Made by a program: the position numbers and the translations under genes. 64,000 nucleotides of DNA from Acidobacteriota bacterium. Lineage in GTDB: Bacteria > Acidobacteriota > Terriglobia > Terriglobales > Acidobacteriaceae. Position 1 is the first letter of the stretch. Each line of letters begins with the position of its first letter. The stretch spans positions 1 to 64,000 of the forward strand of contig JAJXZT010000027.1 of assembly GCA_021779935.1 (NCBI GenBank), in the 5' to 3' direction. The notes beneath the pieces were generated by a model. That model had not been told where the DNA came from and searched no databases. It was given only the letters and a program-made list of their open reading frames with translations. Positions 37,809-46,106 of this stretch are shown here, one piece after another.

Positions 37809-37970
37809 GTTTCGGAAGTTTCCAGAGACAGGTTTCGGAGGTTTCGGACGTTGCGGCGTTCGGAGCCCCGAGGCCTGTTTGCTTTTCACGTCTTCTCAAG
37901 GCAAATCATAGCTGCGAGGGCCGCTGTGACCGGGTTTTGAAACCTCCGAAACGTTCGAAACTTCCGAAAC
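37809..37970. repeat. Nested inverted-repeat element
   Basis: Two 14-base units on the left, GTTTCGGAAGTTTC (37809-37822) and GTTTCGGAGGTTTC (37832-37845), are matched perfectly in reverse complement on the right. The right-hand copies are GAAACCTCCGAAAC (37939-37952) and GAAACTTCCGAAAC (37957-37970). The outer pair and the inner pair can form one 28-bp interrupted stem around a loop of about 93 bases. The loop has no gene. It lies between the CADD-like and thioesterase genes. Confidence 0.9.
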
Positions 37971-38067
37971 CCGCATTTCCCGCCCATTCCCTTTTCGCGC
38001 TGGCCGACGCAGCTCTGTGTTCACCGGTACTTGCTAATGAGCGGTTGGAGGTCTAGTCTGTCGCGCT

Positions 38068-38463
38068 ATGGCTAAACAGGTTCCGATTGGTAGCAAAGGC
38101 CACTGTGAAGAGCGCGTGAAATTCGAGAACACGCTGACGGCTCATCACCACGAATTGCCTCCCGTCTATTCCACCCCGGACATGATCCGGTTGATGGAGA
38201 CGGCGGGCTTCCACGCGCTCCAGCCCTTCTGCGACCTCGGAGAAATCTCGGTCGGGACGGCGATCAACGTCGTGCACATGCTCCCCGTCGGCCTCAACGC
38301 GCTCGTCAGGGCCGAGGCCGAAGTGGAGTCGTTCGACGGAAAGTTCTATGTGCTGAAAGTGACGGTCACCGAGGGCAAGCGCGAGATCGGACACGGCACC
38401 ATTCAGCGCGCCATCGTGAACATGGAGAAATTCCTCAAGAAGCACGACATCCCCAAGCCCTAG
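38068..38463 (+). CDS. FlK-like hotdog thioesterase
   Basis: A 131-residue hotdog-fold protein. The catalytic residues of fluoroacetyl-CoA thioesterase FlK (Thr, Glu, His at 42, 50, 76) align with T36, E44 and H70 here at identical spacing (STPDMIRLMETAGF and INVVHMLPVG). Thioester hydrolysis of a small acyl-CoA is therefore likely. Specificity for fluoroacetyl-CoA needs additional gating residues and is not claimed. Confidence 0.82.
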   Translation: MAKQVPIGSKGHCEERVKFENTLTAHHHELPPVYSTPDMIRLMETAGFHALQPFCDLGEISVGTAINVVHMLPVGLNALVRAEAEVESFDGKFYVLKVTVTEGKREIGHGTIQRAIVNMEKFLKKHDIPKP

Positions 38464-38507
38464 AAACGCGCGCCCCATCGCGTGCGAAATTACCAGGCAG
38501 CATCAAA

Positions 38508-38538
38508 AAAACGGAGGCGGCGAAGGCCGTCTCCGTTT
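38508..38538. terminator. Bidirectional terminator
   Basis: AAACGGAGGCGG and CCGTCTCCGTTT pair around CGAAGG (one mismatch), between the thioesterase gene and the convergent C1 peptidase gene. An A-run on one side and TT on the other suit both directions, best on the minus strand. Confidence 0.75.
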
Positions 38539-38560
38539 GGCGTTATGGTGAATATCGCGC

Positions 38561-40000
38561 TTACTGCATGCTGGTCCAGTCGGTGAATGGATCCCACGGC
38601 GGCAGCATGACCGGCTTTTTGTTGATGAGTTGCATCAACTCCGGTGGCACGAAACGCTTGTCGATGATCACCTCGAAGACATTCTGGTGGAACCATTTGT
38701 TGCCGATGGTGAACCAGCCGTTTTCGCCTACTTTGGTTCCCCACGAGTTTTCCACCTTCCACTTGTCGGGCACGCCGTTCTGCACATCCACTCCGGTGAA
38801 CACCATCGCGTGATTCGGTGTGCCGTTGTCAAAGTCGAGTGTGTCTTTCTTGTCCATGGAGAAATCGACACCGAAGAGATCCTTGGAATCCACAATGCCG
38901 TCTTCCCAGAGACCGGATGGCCGGTCGCCATCGGCGGAGTCGTTGGCGCCGAACCACACCGGCTGATCGGCCATTACGGATGCCAGTGCCATGTCCTGCA
39001 TTTCTTTCGCCGTAATGTTGATCGCCCACAGATTTTCATGGTCGGCCATGCCGCGTTCCCATGCCCATTCCAGCTTCTCGTGCATCGGCTGTCCGGGGTA
39101 GTTGACGAAGCGAACGTAGTTATTCAGATCCCGTCCGAGGAACTCCTGGTAGAAGGCGACTGGGGTGTACGTCTTGAGTGGGCTGACCTTACCGTCTTTC
39201 GTCTCGTAGCGCCATTGGAAGCTCTGCGGTGGCTCGCCCAGGCAGAGCACCAGGATCTTGTAGACGTCCTGCAACGCCGCGGTTTTGATCGCGCGCATCT
39301 GCTCGATGCTCTCTCCCTTTGCCGAGGCTTCGCGGATCTGCACCACGGCTTTACGCAGGCGGGCGGCCAGCAAGTTGACCATCTCGTCCGTGTGAGAAGC
39401 GGCGTAGTCGTCGGGCATGATGCTCTGGGGCACGGCGCCGTACTTGTCGATGAGTGCCTGTGCGTAATTCCAGTTGCCGCCGTCGCTGATGATGTCTTTC
39501 AGCAGGGTGTCCATGCGGCGGCTGTGGATCGGCTCATTGCGCAGCGCGATCGCCAGTTCCAGCGACCGGTTGGAGGCTTCCAGCTTCTGGTAGAACTGCT
39601 CGTAAGCCTGCGAGAGCGTGAAGTCCTTCATGTTGTATTTGTTCATCACCTCCGGACGCAGCATGTTCAATCCGGCAAACAGCCAGCACCGGCCCGTGGC
39701 CTTCTGGTCGGTGATGGAACCTGGATCTTTTATGACGTGCGTGAAGTATTGGTCCGTGTGATGAACCTTGTCCTGGTCGATAACCAGTGACTGAATGCTG
39801 TGATTAGCCAGTGCGTTCCGGTCAGCGCGGAGTTGCGGCGTCATCTTAAGTGATTCGCGCAATGATTGCAGGGCGGCGGGGCTCAAGCCTTGTTCAGCCG
39901 TGGGAGCCTCACCGGGGACGGGCGTGTACTGTGCAAAGACTGGAACGGCTATCAATGCCGCCAGCAGGAAAAAGAGCAGGGATCTGCATATGGATTTCAT
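38561..40000 (-). CDS. Exported C1B cysteine peptidase (bleomycin hydrolase/PepC type)
   Basis: A 479-residue papain-fold aminopeptidase. The catalytic residues are C105 (TGRCWLFAG), H397 (TPNHAMVF) and N418 (ENSWGTKVG). Q99 in SITDQKATG occupies the oxyanion position. PepC and bleomycin hydrolase are normally cytosolic hexamers. This one has a clear signal peptide (MKSICRSLLFFLLAALIAVPVFAQ), so it should act in the periplasm or outside. The C-terminal self-blocking arm ends TDWTSMQ. AAGGAG is 12 bases before the ATG. Confidence 0.92.
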   Translation of the reverse strand: MKSICRSLLFFLLAALIAVPVFAQYTPVPGEAPTAEQGLSPAALQSLRESLKMTPQLRADRNALANHSIQSLVIDQDKVHHTDQYFTHVIKDPGSITDQKATGRCWLFAGLNMLRPEVMNKYNMKDFTLSQAYEQFYQKLEASNRSLELAIALRNEPIHSRRMDTLLKDIISDGGNWNYAQALIDKYGAVPQSIMPDDYAASHTDEMVNLLAARLRKAVVQIREASAKGESIEQMRAIKTAALQDVYKILVLCLGEPPQSFQWRYETKDGKVSPLKTYTPVAFYQEFLGRDLNNYVRFVNYPGQPMHEKLEWAWERGMADHENLWAINITAKEMQDMALASVMADQPVWFGANDSADGDRPSGLWEDGIVDSKDLFGVDFSMDKKDTLDFDNGTPNHAMVFTGVDVQNGVPDKWKVENSWGTKVGENGWFTIGNKWFHQNVFEVIIDKRFVPPELMQLINKKPVMLPPWDPFTDWTSMQ

Positions 40001-40352
40001 GACGGGGAAGTGTCTCCTTGAATGTCCTCAGCATCAACTTTGATTAGACCGTTGGCAGGTCCGGACTAGCAGAGGGCCGTCAACAGGGCGTCTTCCATAC
40101 TTTCCGCCTCCCGCAAATGAAACGCAAACACACGGAGATGGCACTGAAGTGGTGGTTCATAGTGCCAATAAGGAAATCGCGATATTTTTGTGAAAACCTT
40201 GCGACGCAGGAAGAACTCGTCGCATCTATTTCAAAAGCAGCACGCATGAGAATGCGTGGAGTTGTTTCATCCCTCGGATGGCCTGTGGGGGGCGTCCGAG
40301 GGTTTTTGTTTTGTCTGGAAGTAAACGTAGACTGCTGAATAGATAAATTGAC
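40001..40352. other. Gene-free region with orphan hairpins
   Basis: About 350 bases between two minus-strand genes. Its only strong signals are three consecutive hairpins oriented for plus-strand transcription, the last a terminator. A 73-codon frame at 40117-40338 has no ribosome-binding site and runs through the terminator, so it is not called. Confidence 0.6.
40200..40312 (+). ncRNA. Candidate small RNA: two hairpins plus terminator
   Basis: TGCGACG/CGTCGCA (40200-40224, 11-base loop) and CACGCAT-GAGA-ATGCGTG (40241-40258, a GNRA tetraloop) precede a terminator. The terminator is CCCTCGGA/TCCGAGGG (40271-40302) followed by TTTTTGTTTT. No plus-strand gene lies upstream for which the terminator would be needed; the last one ends at 38463 with its own terminator. 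I see no convincing promoter, so the 5' end is unknown. Confidence 0.45.
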
Positions 40353-40979
40353 TTATCTCGATAGGGCGCTGCCCAGGTAATCGTCCACAACCTTCCGGTC
40401 TCCTTCGAACAACAGCGCTTGCAATCCTGCCCGCCGCGCGCCTTCCACGTTCTTCATCTTGTCGTCGAGAAAAAGAGTTTCTCCGGGAGCGGTGCCCATC
40501 GCTTCAACCGCTCGAAGATAGGACTCCCGGGCCGGTTTCACCACGCCGATCTCGCACGAGAAGAGTTGCGCGTCGAATTCGCAGAGCCAGTCGAGTTGGC
40601 GGCGCATTGCGGCCAGCATGTCGCGCTGCATGTTGGAGAGGATGCCGATGGTCATACCGGAGGCCTTGGCGTGCCGCGCAAACTCCAGCATCTCCGGGTT
40701 GATGCGCGTCCACTGCCGGTTATCCAACTCGATTTGCCGGTCGATCGCCGCCGAGGTGAGCACCACGCCCGTGCGCTGCGCAACGTGCAGCCAGTACTCC
40801 GCGCCGGAGAGTTCATTCAGATCGTACTGGTCGCGAAACTCCCAGTAGAGCTGCTCGAAGGTCGCTTCCGAGGTGCGAAAGATTGCCCGCAAAGCCGCCC
40901 AGTCTTCGGGCGTCGGTGGCAGCGAGAGAACCTTGCCGTAGTCAAAGAGAATGCCGCGAACGTTTACTTCAAGCCCCAT
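40353..40979 (-). CDS. HAD family hydrolase
   Basis: A 208-residue haloacid-dehalogenase-like protein. The nucleophile is D13 in LFDYGKVL; the second Asp of DxD is replaced by Gly, as in YihX-type members. Motif II is S115 (ILSNMQ), motif III K148 (GVVKPARESY) and motif IV LDDK (D172/D173). A helical cap lies between 20 and 95. It is most likely a sugar-phosphate or nucleotide phosphatase, though the missing second Asp leaves the mechanism open. The ATG at 40979 leaves 100 bases to the divergent tgt gene. Confidence 0.85.
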   Translation of the reverse strand: MGLEVNVRGILFDYGKVLSLPPTPEDWAALRAIFRTSEATFEQLYWEFRDQYDLNELSGAEYWLHVAQRTGVVLTSAAIDRQIELDNRQWTRINPEMLEFARHAKASGMTIGILSNMQRDMLAAMRRQLDWLCEFDAQLFSCEIGVVKPARESYLRAVEAMGTAPGETLFLDDKMKNVEGARRAGLQALLFEGDRKVVDDYLGSALSR

Positions 40980-41079
40980 ACATTCATCATAAGGGAAGGT
41001 CTGAAAGTTTGCAGGTGTAGAGGAATCGGCAGCGCCCGCCTCCACGCCATATCCCGCGGAAACATTTACAATCGCCGTG

Positions 41080-42219
41080 ATGTCTTTTTCGTTCCAGGTG
41101 GAAGCCACTGATGGCGCGGCGCGTGCCGGACGTTTCATAACGCCTCACGGCGCCGTCGAGACGCCCGTCTTCATGCCCGTTGGCACTGTCGCCAGCGTCA
41201 AGGGCGTGCCACAGGATGTGCTCGAAGAACTTGGCGTCCAAATCCTTCTCAACAACACTTACCATCTTTATTTGCGCCCCGGCGTTGACACGGTTCGCAA
41301 GCTGGGCGGCGTGCAGAAGTTCATGAGCTGGAACAAGCCGATCCTCACCGATTCCGGCGGATTCCAGGTATTCAGCCTGAGCGAGTTGCGCAAGATCAAC
41401 GAAGATGGCGTGCAGTTCCGTTCGCATCTCGATGGTTCCCTGCATTTCTTTTCGCCGGAGAACTCCATTGCGGCCGAGATCGGCCTCGGCGCGGATATCA
41501 TCATGGCCTTCGACGAGTGCACGGAGTTTCCTGCCGAGCACGAGCGCACCCGCAAGTCGATGGAGATGACGTTGCGCTGGGCGCGGCGATCGCGCGATTA
41601 CTGGCATGCGCACAAGCACGAGACGCCGTGGTACGACGAGAAGACGCGCCAGATGGGATCGCCGCAATACCAGGCTCTCTTCGGAATTGTCCAGGGTGGA
41701 ATGTACGCGGACCTTCGGCGCGAGTCAGCCGAGCGCACGGTCGAGATTGATTTTCCCGGCTATGCCATTGGCGGCCTGAGCGTGGGTGAACCCCGCGAAA
41801 AAACCTGGGAGATGGTCGAAGCGACAATCCCCCTGCTGCCGAAAGACAAGCCGCGCTACGTCATGGGTGTCGGCACTCCCGAGGAGATCGTGGAATATGT
41901 GCGGCTCGGTGTTGACATGATGGACTGTGTGTTGCCGACGCGTGCGGCGCGCCACGGGCTGCTGTTCACTTCGGAGGGCAAGGTAAATATCAAGAACGCG
42001 CGGCATGCGCGGGATGAGGCTCCGCTCGACCCGAAATGCGGTTGCAAGGTCTGTGCGCGCTACTCTCGAGCCTATCTGAGGCACCTATATGCCGCTAACG
42101 AGGTACTCGCTCAAGTCCTCAACACGGTTCACAACCTGGCCTATTACCTTGACACCATGCGCCGAGTCCGGCAAGCTATACAACTTGGGGAGTTCGCTAG
42201 TTCCCGTTCTGCTGTTTGA
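41080..42219 (+). CDS. tgt: tRNA-guanine transglycosylase
   Basis: A 379-residue TIM-barrel enzyme exchanging G34 for preQ1 in GUN tRNAs. The active-site segments LTDSGGFQVFSLS, FDECTEFPAEHERT, IGGLSVGEP and YVMGVGTPEEIV are intact. The zinc site is DPKCGCKVCARYSRAYLRHL (three Cys and His). A GTG three bases upstream (41077) is an alternative start. The next genes are yajC-secD-secF, the same order as in many bacteria. Confidence 0.96.
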   Translation: MSFSFQVEATDGAARAGRFITPHGAVETPVFMPVGTVASVKGVPQDVLEELGVQILLNNTYHLYLRPGVDTVRKLGGVQKFMSWNKPILTDSGGFQVFSLSELRKINEDGVQFRSHLDGSLHFFSPENSIAAEIGLGADIIMAFDECTEFPAEHERTRKSMEMTLRWARRSRDYWHAHKHETPWYDEKTRQMGSPQYQALFGIVQGGMYADLRRESAERTVEIDFPGYAIGGLSVGEPREKTWEMVEATIPLLPKDKPRYVMGVGTPEEIVEYVRLGVDMMDCVLPTRAARHGLLFTSEGKVNIKNARHARDEAPLDPKCGCKVCARYSRAYLRHLYAANEVLAQVLNTVHNLAYYLDTMRRVRQAIQLGEFASSRSAV

Positions 42220-42533
42220 TGACGGGATGCATGTTTGGTACAGACGGGTCTCCATGGATTGAGCTGCGTAGTCTGCACTCGCCGCTGATGTCGACAGAGC
42301 CCCCAAATCACCTGGCACTGCTGATGAGAAGCACACGGGCCGAACCCGCCGAACTAGAGCGGGACAGGGCTGGTTCGCGGGAAGCCGCGACACGGTGTAT
42401 CATCGCCAAATCCAGGTAAACGCTGGTAGCTGCAAGGCTCAATGGGATTCAACTGGGATTCCAGGGCGAGCCGTGTGGCGAACCCTTGCGAGGCAAAGCC
42501 CGCGAGGGTGTTGTAACGGGAGTTAGCACGCTG
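42220..42533. other. tgt-yajC intergenic region
   Basis: About 314 bases. TCGCGG-GAAG-CCGCGA (42375-42390) and an imperfect hairpin ACCCTTGCG/CGCGAGGGT (about 42482-42511) are visible just before yajC. They suggest a structured leader for the sec genes, but no known riboswitch is recognised. No gene is supported. Confidence 0.4.
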
Positions 42534-42866
42534 ATGACATCTTGCTATGCTGCGTTCCTTCAGGGCACGTCTTCTGGAATGGCGTCGCTGCTGATGATGG
42601 TGGCGATCTTCGCCATCTTCTATTTTCTACTTATCATGCCGCAGCAGAGGCGCCAGAAAAAATGGCAGCAGATGCTGAGTGAGTTGAAGTCGGGCGATCA
42701 CGTCACGACCTCCGGGGGGATCCAGGGAATCATCCTGTCGATCAAGACGCCGGAAGCCGGCGATCCGGGCACGGTCATCTTACGTGTTCCTCCTGACAAT
42801 CTGCGGATTGAAGTTTCCCGCAGCGCAATCGTCACCGTTCGCACGGATGACGGGTCCAAGTCCTAG
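42534..42866 (+). CDS. yajC: Preprotein translocase subunit YajC
   Basis: A 110-residue single-span membrane protein of the SecDF-YajC complex. The helix MASLLMMVAIFAIFYFLLIMPQQRRQKKWQ with the diagnostic MPQQRRQKK end is followed by the small cytosolic domain (LKSGDHVTTSGGIQGII). The start at 42534 has GGGAG at slightly long spacing (11 bases). secD begins 18 bases after the stop. Confidence 0.94.
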   Translation: MTSCYAAFLQGTSSGMASLLMMVAIFAIFYFLLIMPQQRRQKKWQQMLSELKSGDHVTTSGGIQGIILSIKTPEAGDPGTVILRVPPDNLRIEVSRSAIVTVRTDDGSKS

Positions 42867-42884
42867 TAGGCGGTCGCGGTTTCC

Positions 42885-44531
42885 ATGAAGAAGAACCTGC
42901 ACTGGAAAGTCGTTCTCATCATCTCCACTCTGCTGGTGTTTGTCTGGGGCATATTCCTCGGTACAACGCCTGACAAGAGCCTCGCTGCCATGAAGCAGGG
43001 CGGCTGGCTGGCTGCTATCCAGCAAAACATTCACCTCGGACTCGACCTGAAGGGTGGCACCCACCTTATCCTTCAGGTGAACGTCAACGACGCGGTCAAC
43101 GCGGAAACCGATCAGGTCGTCCAGCGGCTCAAGGAAGACCTCCACAGCAAGAACATTGCTTACGGTGACGTCTCCAAGCCTGATCCGAAGAACAACCCTC
43201 AGCAGGTTGTTCTTAGTGGTATTCCCCCGGAAGTATCGGGTGACCTGCGCAGTCTGGTGCAGGACCGTTATCCGGAATACGATCTGACCTCCGGTCCGAA
43301 CAATACGTGGATGTTGTCGATGAAGGCGCAGACGCTGACGCAGTTGAAAAACCGCGCGGTGCAACAGGCCATCGAAACCATCCGCAATCGAATTGACCAG
43401 TTGGGCGTTACCGAGCCGACCATTCAGGAAAACGGCCTGGGTGATTACCAGATTCTCGTGCAACTGCCCGGTGTTGACGATCCCGCACGCGTCAAGGAAG
43501 TCATGCAATCGACCGCGATGCTGGAAATCCGGCAGTCGCTCGATGGCGGCAAGTCGTATCCCTCCGAAGATGCGGCGCTGGCAGCGCATGGCGGCGTGTT
43601 GCCTTCGGATGCGGTCATCATGAAGGGCAAGAGCTCCGGCATCGGCGCCAATGATGAAAGCACGGGCGACACCTACTACGTCATCTCTCGCGCCTCGGCC
43701 GTTAGCGGCCGTGACCTGCGCGATGCCGAGCCGGGCCGCGACGAAAACGGACGTCCCGACGTAACCTTCATCCTGACCCGCAATGGTGGACAGCGCTTCT
43801 ATCAGTTCACCAGCCAGCACGTCGGCGACTATCTCGCCGTGGTGCTTGACGGCAAGGTGCAGGAAGTCGCGACCATTCAGGAAGCGATTCGCGACCAGGG
43901 ACGCATCTCCGGTTCGTTCACTGAGCAGCAGGCCAAGGATCTTTCCATGATCCTGCGTTCCGGCGCTCTACCGGCCAGCATCACCTACCTGAACGAACAG
44001 ACGGTTGGTCCTTCGCTCGGCGCGGATTCAATCCGTGAAGGCGTGCGGGCAGCCATCGTCGGCCTGATAGCGGTGCTCGTGTTCATGCTGGTCTACTACA
44101 AGGGAGCGGGTATCAACGCCGACCTGGCGCTGATTCTCAACCTTGTCATCCTGCTCGGCTTCCTCGGATTCAGTGGCGCGACGTTGACCTTGCCCGGTAT
44201 CGCCGGTTTGATTCTCACCGTCGGTATGGGCGTCGACTCCAACGTCCTGATCTTCGAGCGCATCCGGGAAGAACTGAGGAACGGCAAAACGCCGCCCTCG
44301 GCCGTGGAGCAGGGTTTTGGACATGCCTGGCTGACGATCGTCGATACGCACGTCACCACCATCGTTTCGGCGGCCATCCTGTTCCTGTTCGGTACCGGTC
44401 CGGTCAAGGGCTTCGCCGTCACGCTGACCTTCGGTCTGCTGGCGAACCTGTTTACCGCCGTGTATGTCTCGCGCGTGATTTTCGATTGGCACTTGAACAA
44501 TCATCAGCGCGGCGAAGCATTGAGCATCTAG
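42885..44531 (+). CDS. secD: Protein translocase subunit SecD
   Basis: A 548-residue RND-family subunit that uses the proton gradient to help release proteins from SecYEG. It has an N-terminal membrane helix and GLDLKGGTHLILQV (D1 motif). A large periplasmic P1 domain (about 60-375) follows, then five helices containing GLILTVGMGVDSNVLIFERIREELR with the conserved proton-path Asp. It is co-transcribed with yajC and secF. Confidence 0.97.
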   Translation: MKKNLHWKVVLIISTLLVFVWGIFLGTTPDKSLAAMKQGGWLAAIQQNIHLGLDLKGGTHLILQVNVNDAVNAETDQVVQRLKEDLHSKNIAYGDVSKPDPKNNPQQVVLSGIPPEVSGDLRSLVQDRYPEYDLTSGPNNTWMLSMKAQTLTQLKNRAVQQAIETIRNRIDQLGVTEPTIQENGLGDYQILVQLPGVDDPARVKEVMQSTAMLEIRQSLDGGKSYPSEDAALAAHGGVLPSDAVIMKGKSSGIGANDESTGDTYYVISRASAVSGRDLRDAEPGRDENGRPDVTFILTRNGGQRFYQFTSQHVGDYLAVVLDGKVQEVATIQEAIRDQGRISGSFTEQQAKDLSMILRSGALPASITYLNEQTVGPSLGADSIREGVRAAIVGLIAVLVFMLVYYKGAGINADLALILNLVILLGFLGFSGATLTLPGIAGLILTVGMGVDSNVLIFERIREELRNGKTPPSAVEQGFGHAWLTIVDTHVTTIVSAAILFLFGTGPVKGFAVTLTFGLLANLFTAVYVSRVIFDWHLNNHQRGEALSI

Positions 44532-44630
44532 GCGCGTTGCGCGCCGGGACGAAAGTCCTGATGCAAGCCAAAGTGGCGGCCAGCCGGAAGGCAGCCGCCA
44601 CGGGTATCACGAGTTCTCGAGGGTTTCATC

Positions 44631-45830
44631 GTGGAGTTTTTTCATAACCCGAACATCGACTTCCTGAGCAAGAAGTGGTTCTTCCTGGCGCTGTCGCTCG
44701 TCCTTAGCGTGGCTGGCGTCCTTTCGATGCTGTTCTGGCACCACATTCCGCTCGGTCTGGATTTCCGTGGTGGAACGCAGGTGGAGGTGAAGTTCACCAC
44801 TGCGCCGAACGCCGATCAGATTCGCCGTCTCATGGACAGCGCCGGACTTAAAGATGCGCGTATTCAGCCGTATGGTCCGGTCGACAGGCATGAAGTGCTC
44901 ATTTCCCTGGATCTCAAGGAGACCAGTGAGCAGGCGCTCGACCGCGGCAAGGACACGATCATCCGCGCGCTCGAAACCAACGCCCCCGCCGACAAGAAGG
45001 ATCTCAACAACACTGGCTATCCCTCGTTGAAGCAGTTCCTGATGGACAAGGACCCGCTGCGTGCCGGCACCAACGCCGACCAGCAGTATGGCGATCTCGC
45101 CCAGGCCATTGTCGATTATCGCGACAAGAAGCTCGAAGGCGTGCTGAACTCCGTCAACGATATTTCGCCCGTGGCGCCGCCGGCGGTCGTGCAGGCTTTG
45201 CAGTCGGCTTACTACACTTCCGACTTCGGTGTGCGCAGTGTTCAGATCGTTGGCCCGCAGGTCGGATCGCAACTCCGCCGTCAGGCGATTCTCGCAACGC
45301 TGTACTCCCTCGGTGGAATGCTTGTGTACCTTTGGTTCCGGTTTGAGCTCATCTACGGCGTCGCTGCCGTGGTTGCCTGCTTCCATGACACCGTCATCAC
45401 TGTCGGCATGTTCTCCATCTTGAACACCGAGATTTCGCTGACGGTCATCGCCGCCATTCTGACCTTGATCGGTTACTCGATGAACGATACTATCGTCGTC
45501 TTTGACCGTATCCGCGAGAACCTGAAGTTGCTGCGCCGTGAGAAACTGGTCGATCTTGTTAACTTAAGTATCAACCAGACGCTGAGCCGGACGGTACTCA
45601 CCTCGGGACTCACTTTCCTGACAGTACTGTCGCTTTTCCTCTTCGGCGGCGAAGTGCTCCACGGCTTCTCTCTGGCGCTCGTGATCGGCATTGTGATTGG
45701 TACTTACTCTTCGATTTTTATCGCCGCCCCAATGTTGGTGGCCTATCAGGATTGGCGGTCAAAAAAGGGTGGCAACGCTGCTGCTACGCTGCCTGCAGCA
45801 CGCGGGACAAAGGCCAAAGCAAAGGCCTAA
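44631..45830 (+). CDS. secF: Protein translocase subunit SecF
   Basis: A 399-residue partner of SecD. GLDFRGGTQVEVKF follows the first helix, and the C-terminal helices include LIGYSMNDTIVVFDRIRENL. At about 400 residues it is longer than E. coli SecF (323); the extra length is in the periplasmic part (about 100-200), including KKDLNNTGYPSLKQFL. The start is GTG. A 99-base gap after secD contains a GTGGCGGC/GCCGCCAC hairpin. Confidence 0.96.
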   Translation: MEFFHNPNIDFLSKKWFFLALSLVLSVAGVLSMLFWHHIPLGLDFRGGTQVEVKFTTAPNADQIRRLMDSAGLKDARIQPYGPVDRHEVLISLDLKETSEQALDRGKDTIIRALETNAPADKKDLNNTGYPSLKQFLMDKDPLRAGTNADQQYGDLAQAIVDYRDKKLEGVLNSVNDISPVAPPAVVQALQSAYYTSDFGVRSVQIVGPQVGSQLRRQAILATLYSLGGMLVYLWFRFELIYGVAAVVACFHDTVITVGMFSILNTEISLTVIAAILTLIGYSMNDTIVVFDRIRENLKLLRREKLVDLVNLSINQTLSRTVLTSGLTFLTVLSLFLFGGEVLHGFSLALVIGIVIGTYSSIFIAAPMLVAYQDWRSKKGGNAAATLPAARGTKAKAKA

Positions 45831-46106
45831 GATTTTCTATATCAGTAACTTAGACCGGCGGCCACGCAGCCGCTGGCGGGTAGTAGGGCGTCTCATTCGG
45901 CATGGAACTACCTTCGGGTGGTTGGGCTCCGGAAGACGCCCGTGTGTATTTTCGGCAAGACATTGTGACGGTAGGGAGAAAGTTCCGTGGACGGGGATGC
46001 ACCTGCTACCCGCCAGGTTGTAATTGTTTTCCACGAGAACTCGCGATTCCGGGAACAATCGCGGAACCCCGGTGTCTAAGTAAGCAGTAAGACGGAGAAC
46101 AGGCTT
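45831..46106. other. secF-tonB intergenic region
   Basis: About 275 bases without a supported gene. One small hairpin, AACTACC-TTCG-GGTGGTT (45904-45921), is visible. No clear promoter for tonB was found. Confidence 0.4.

Noticed and set aside
40117-40338. A 73-codon plus-strand frame in the C1 peptidase-HAD gap.
   Set aside because: It has no ribosome-binding site, reads through a strong terminator and resembles nothing known. The hairpins there fit an RNA better.
45902-46090. A 62-codon frame between secF and tonB.
   Set aside because: No ribosome-binding site and no coding character.
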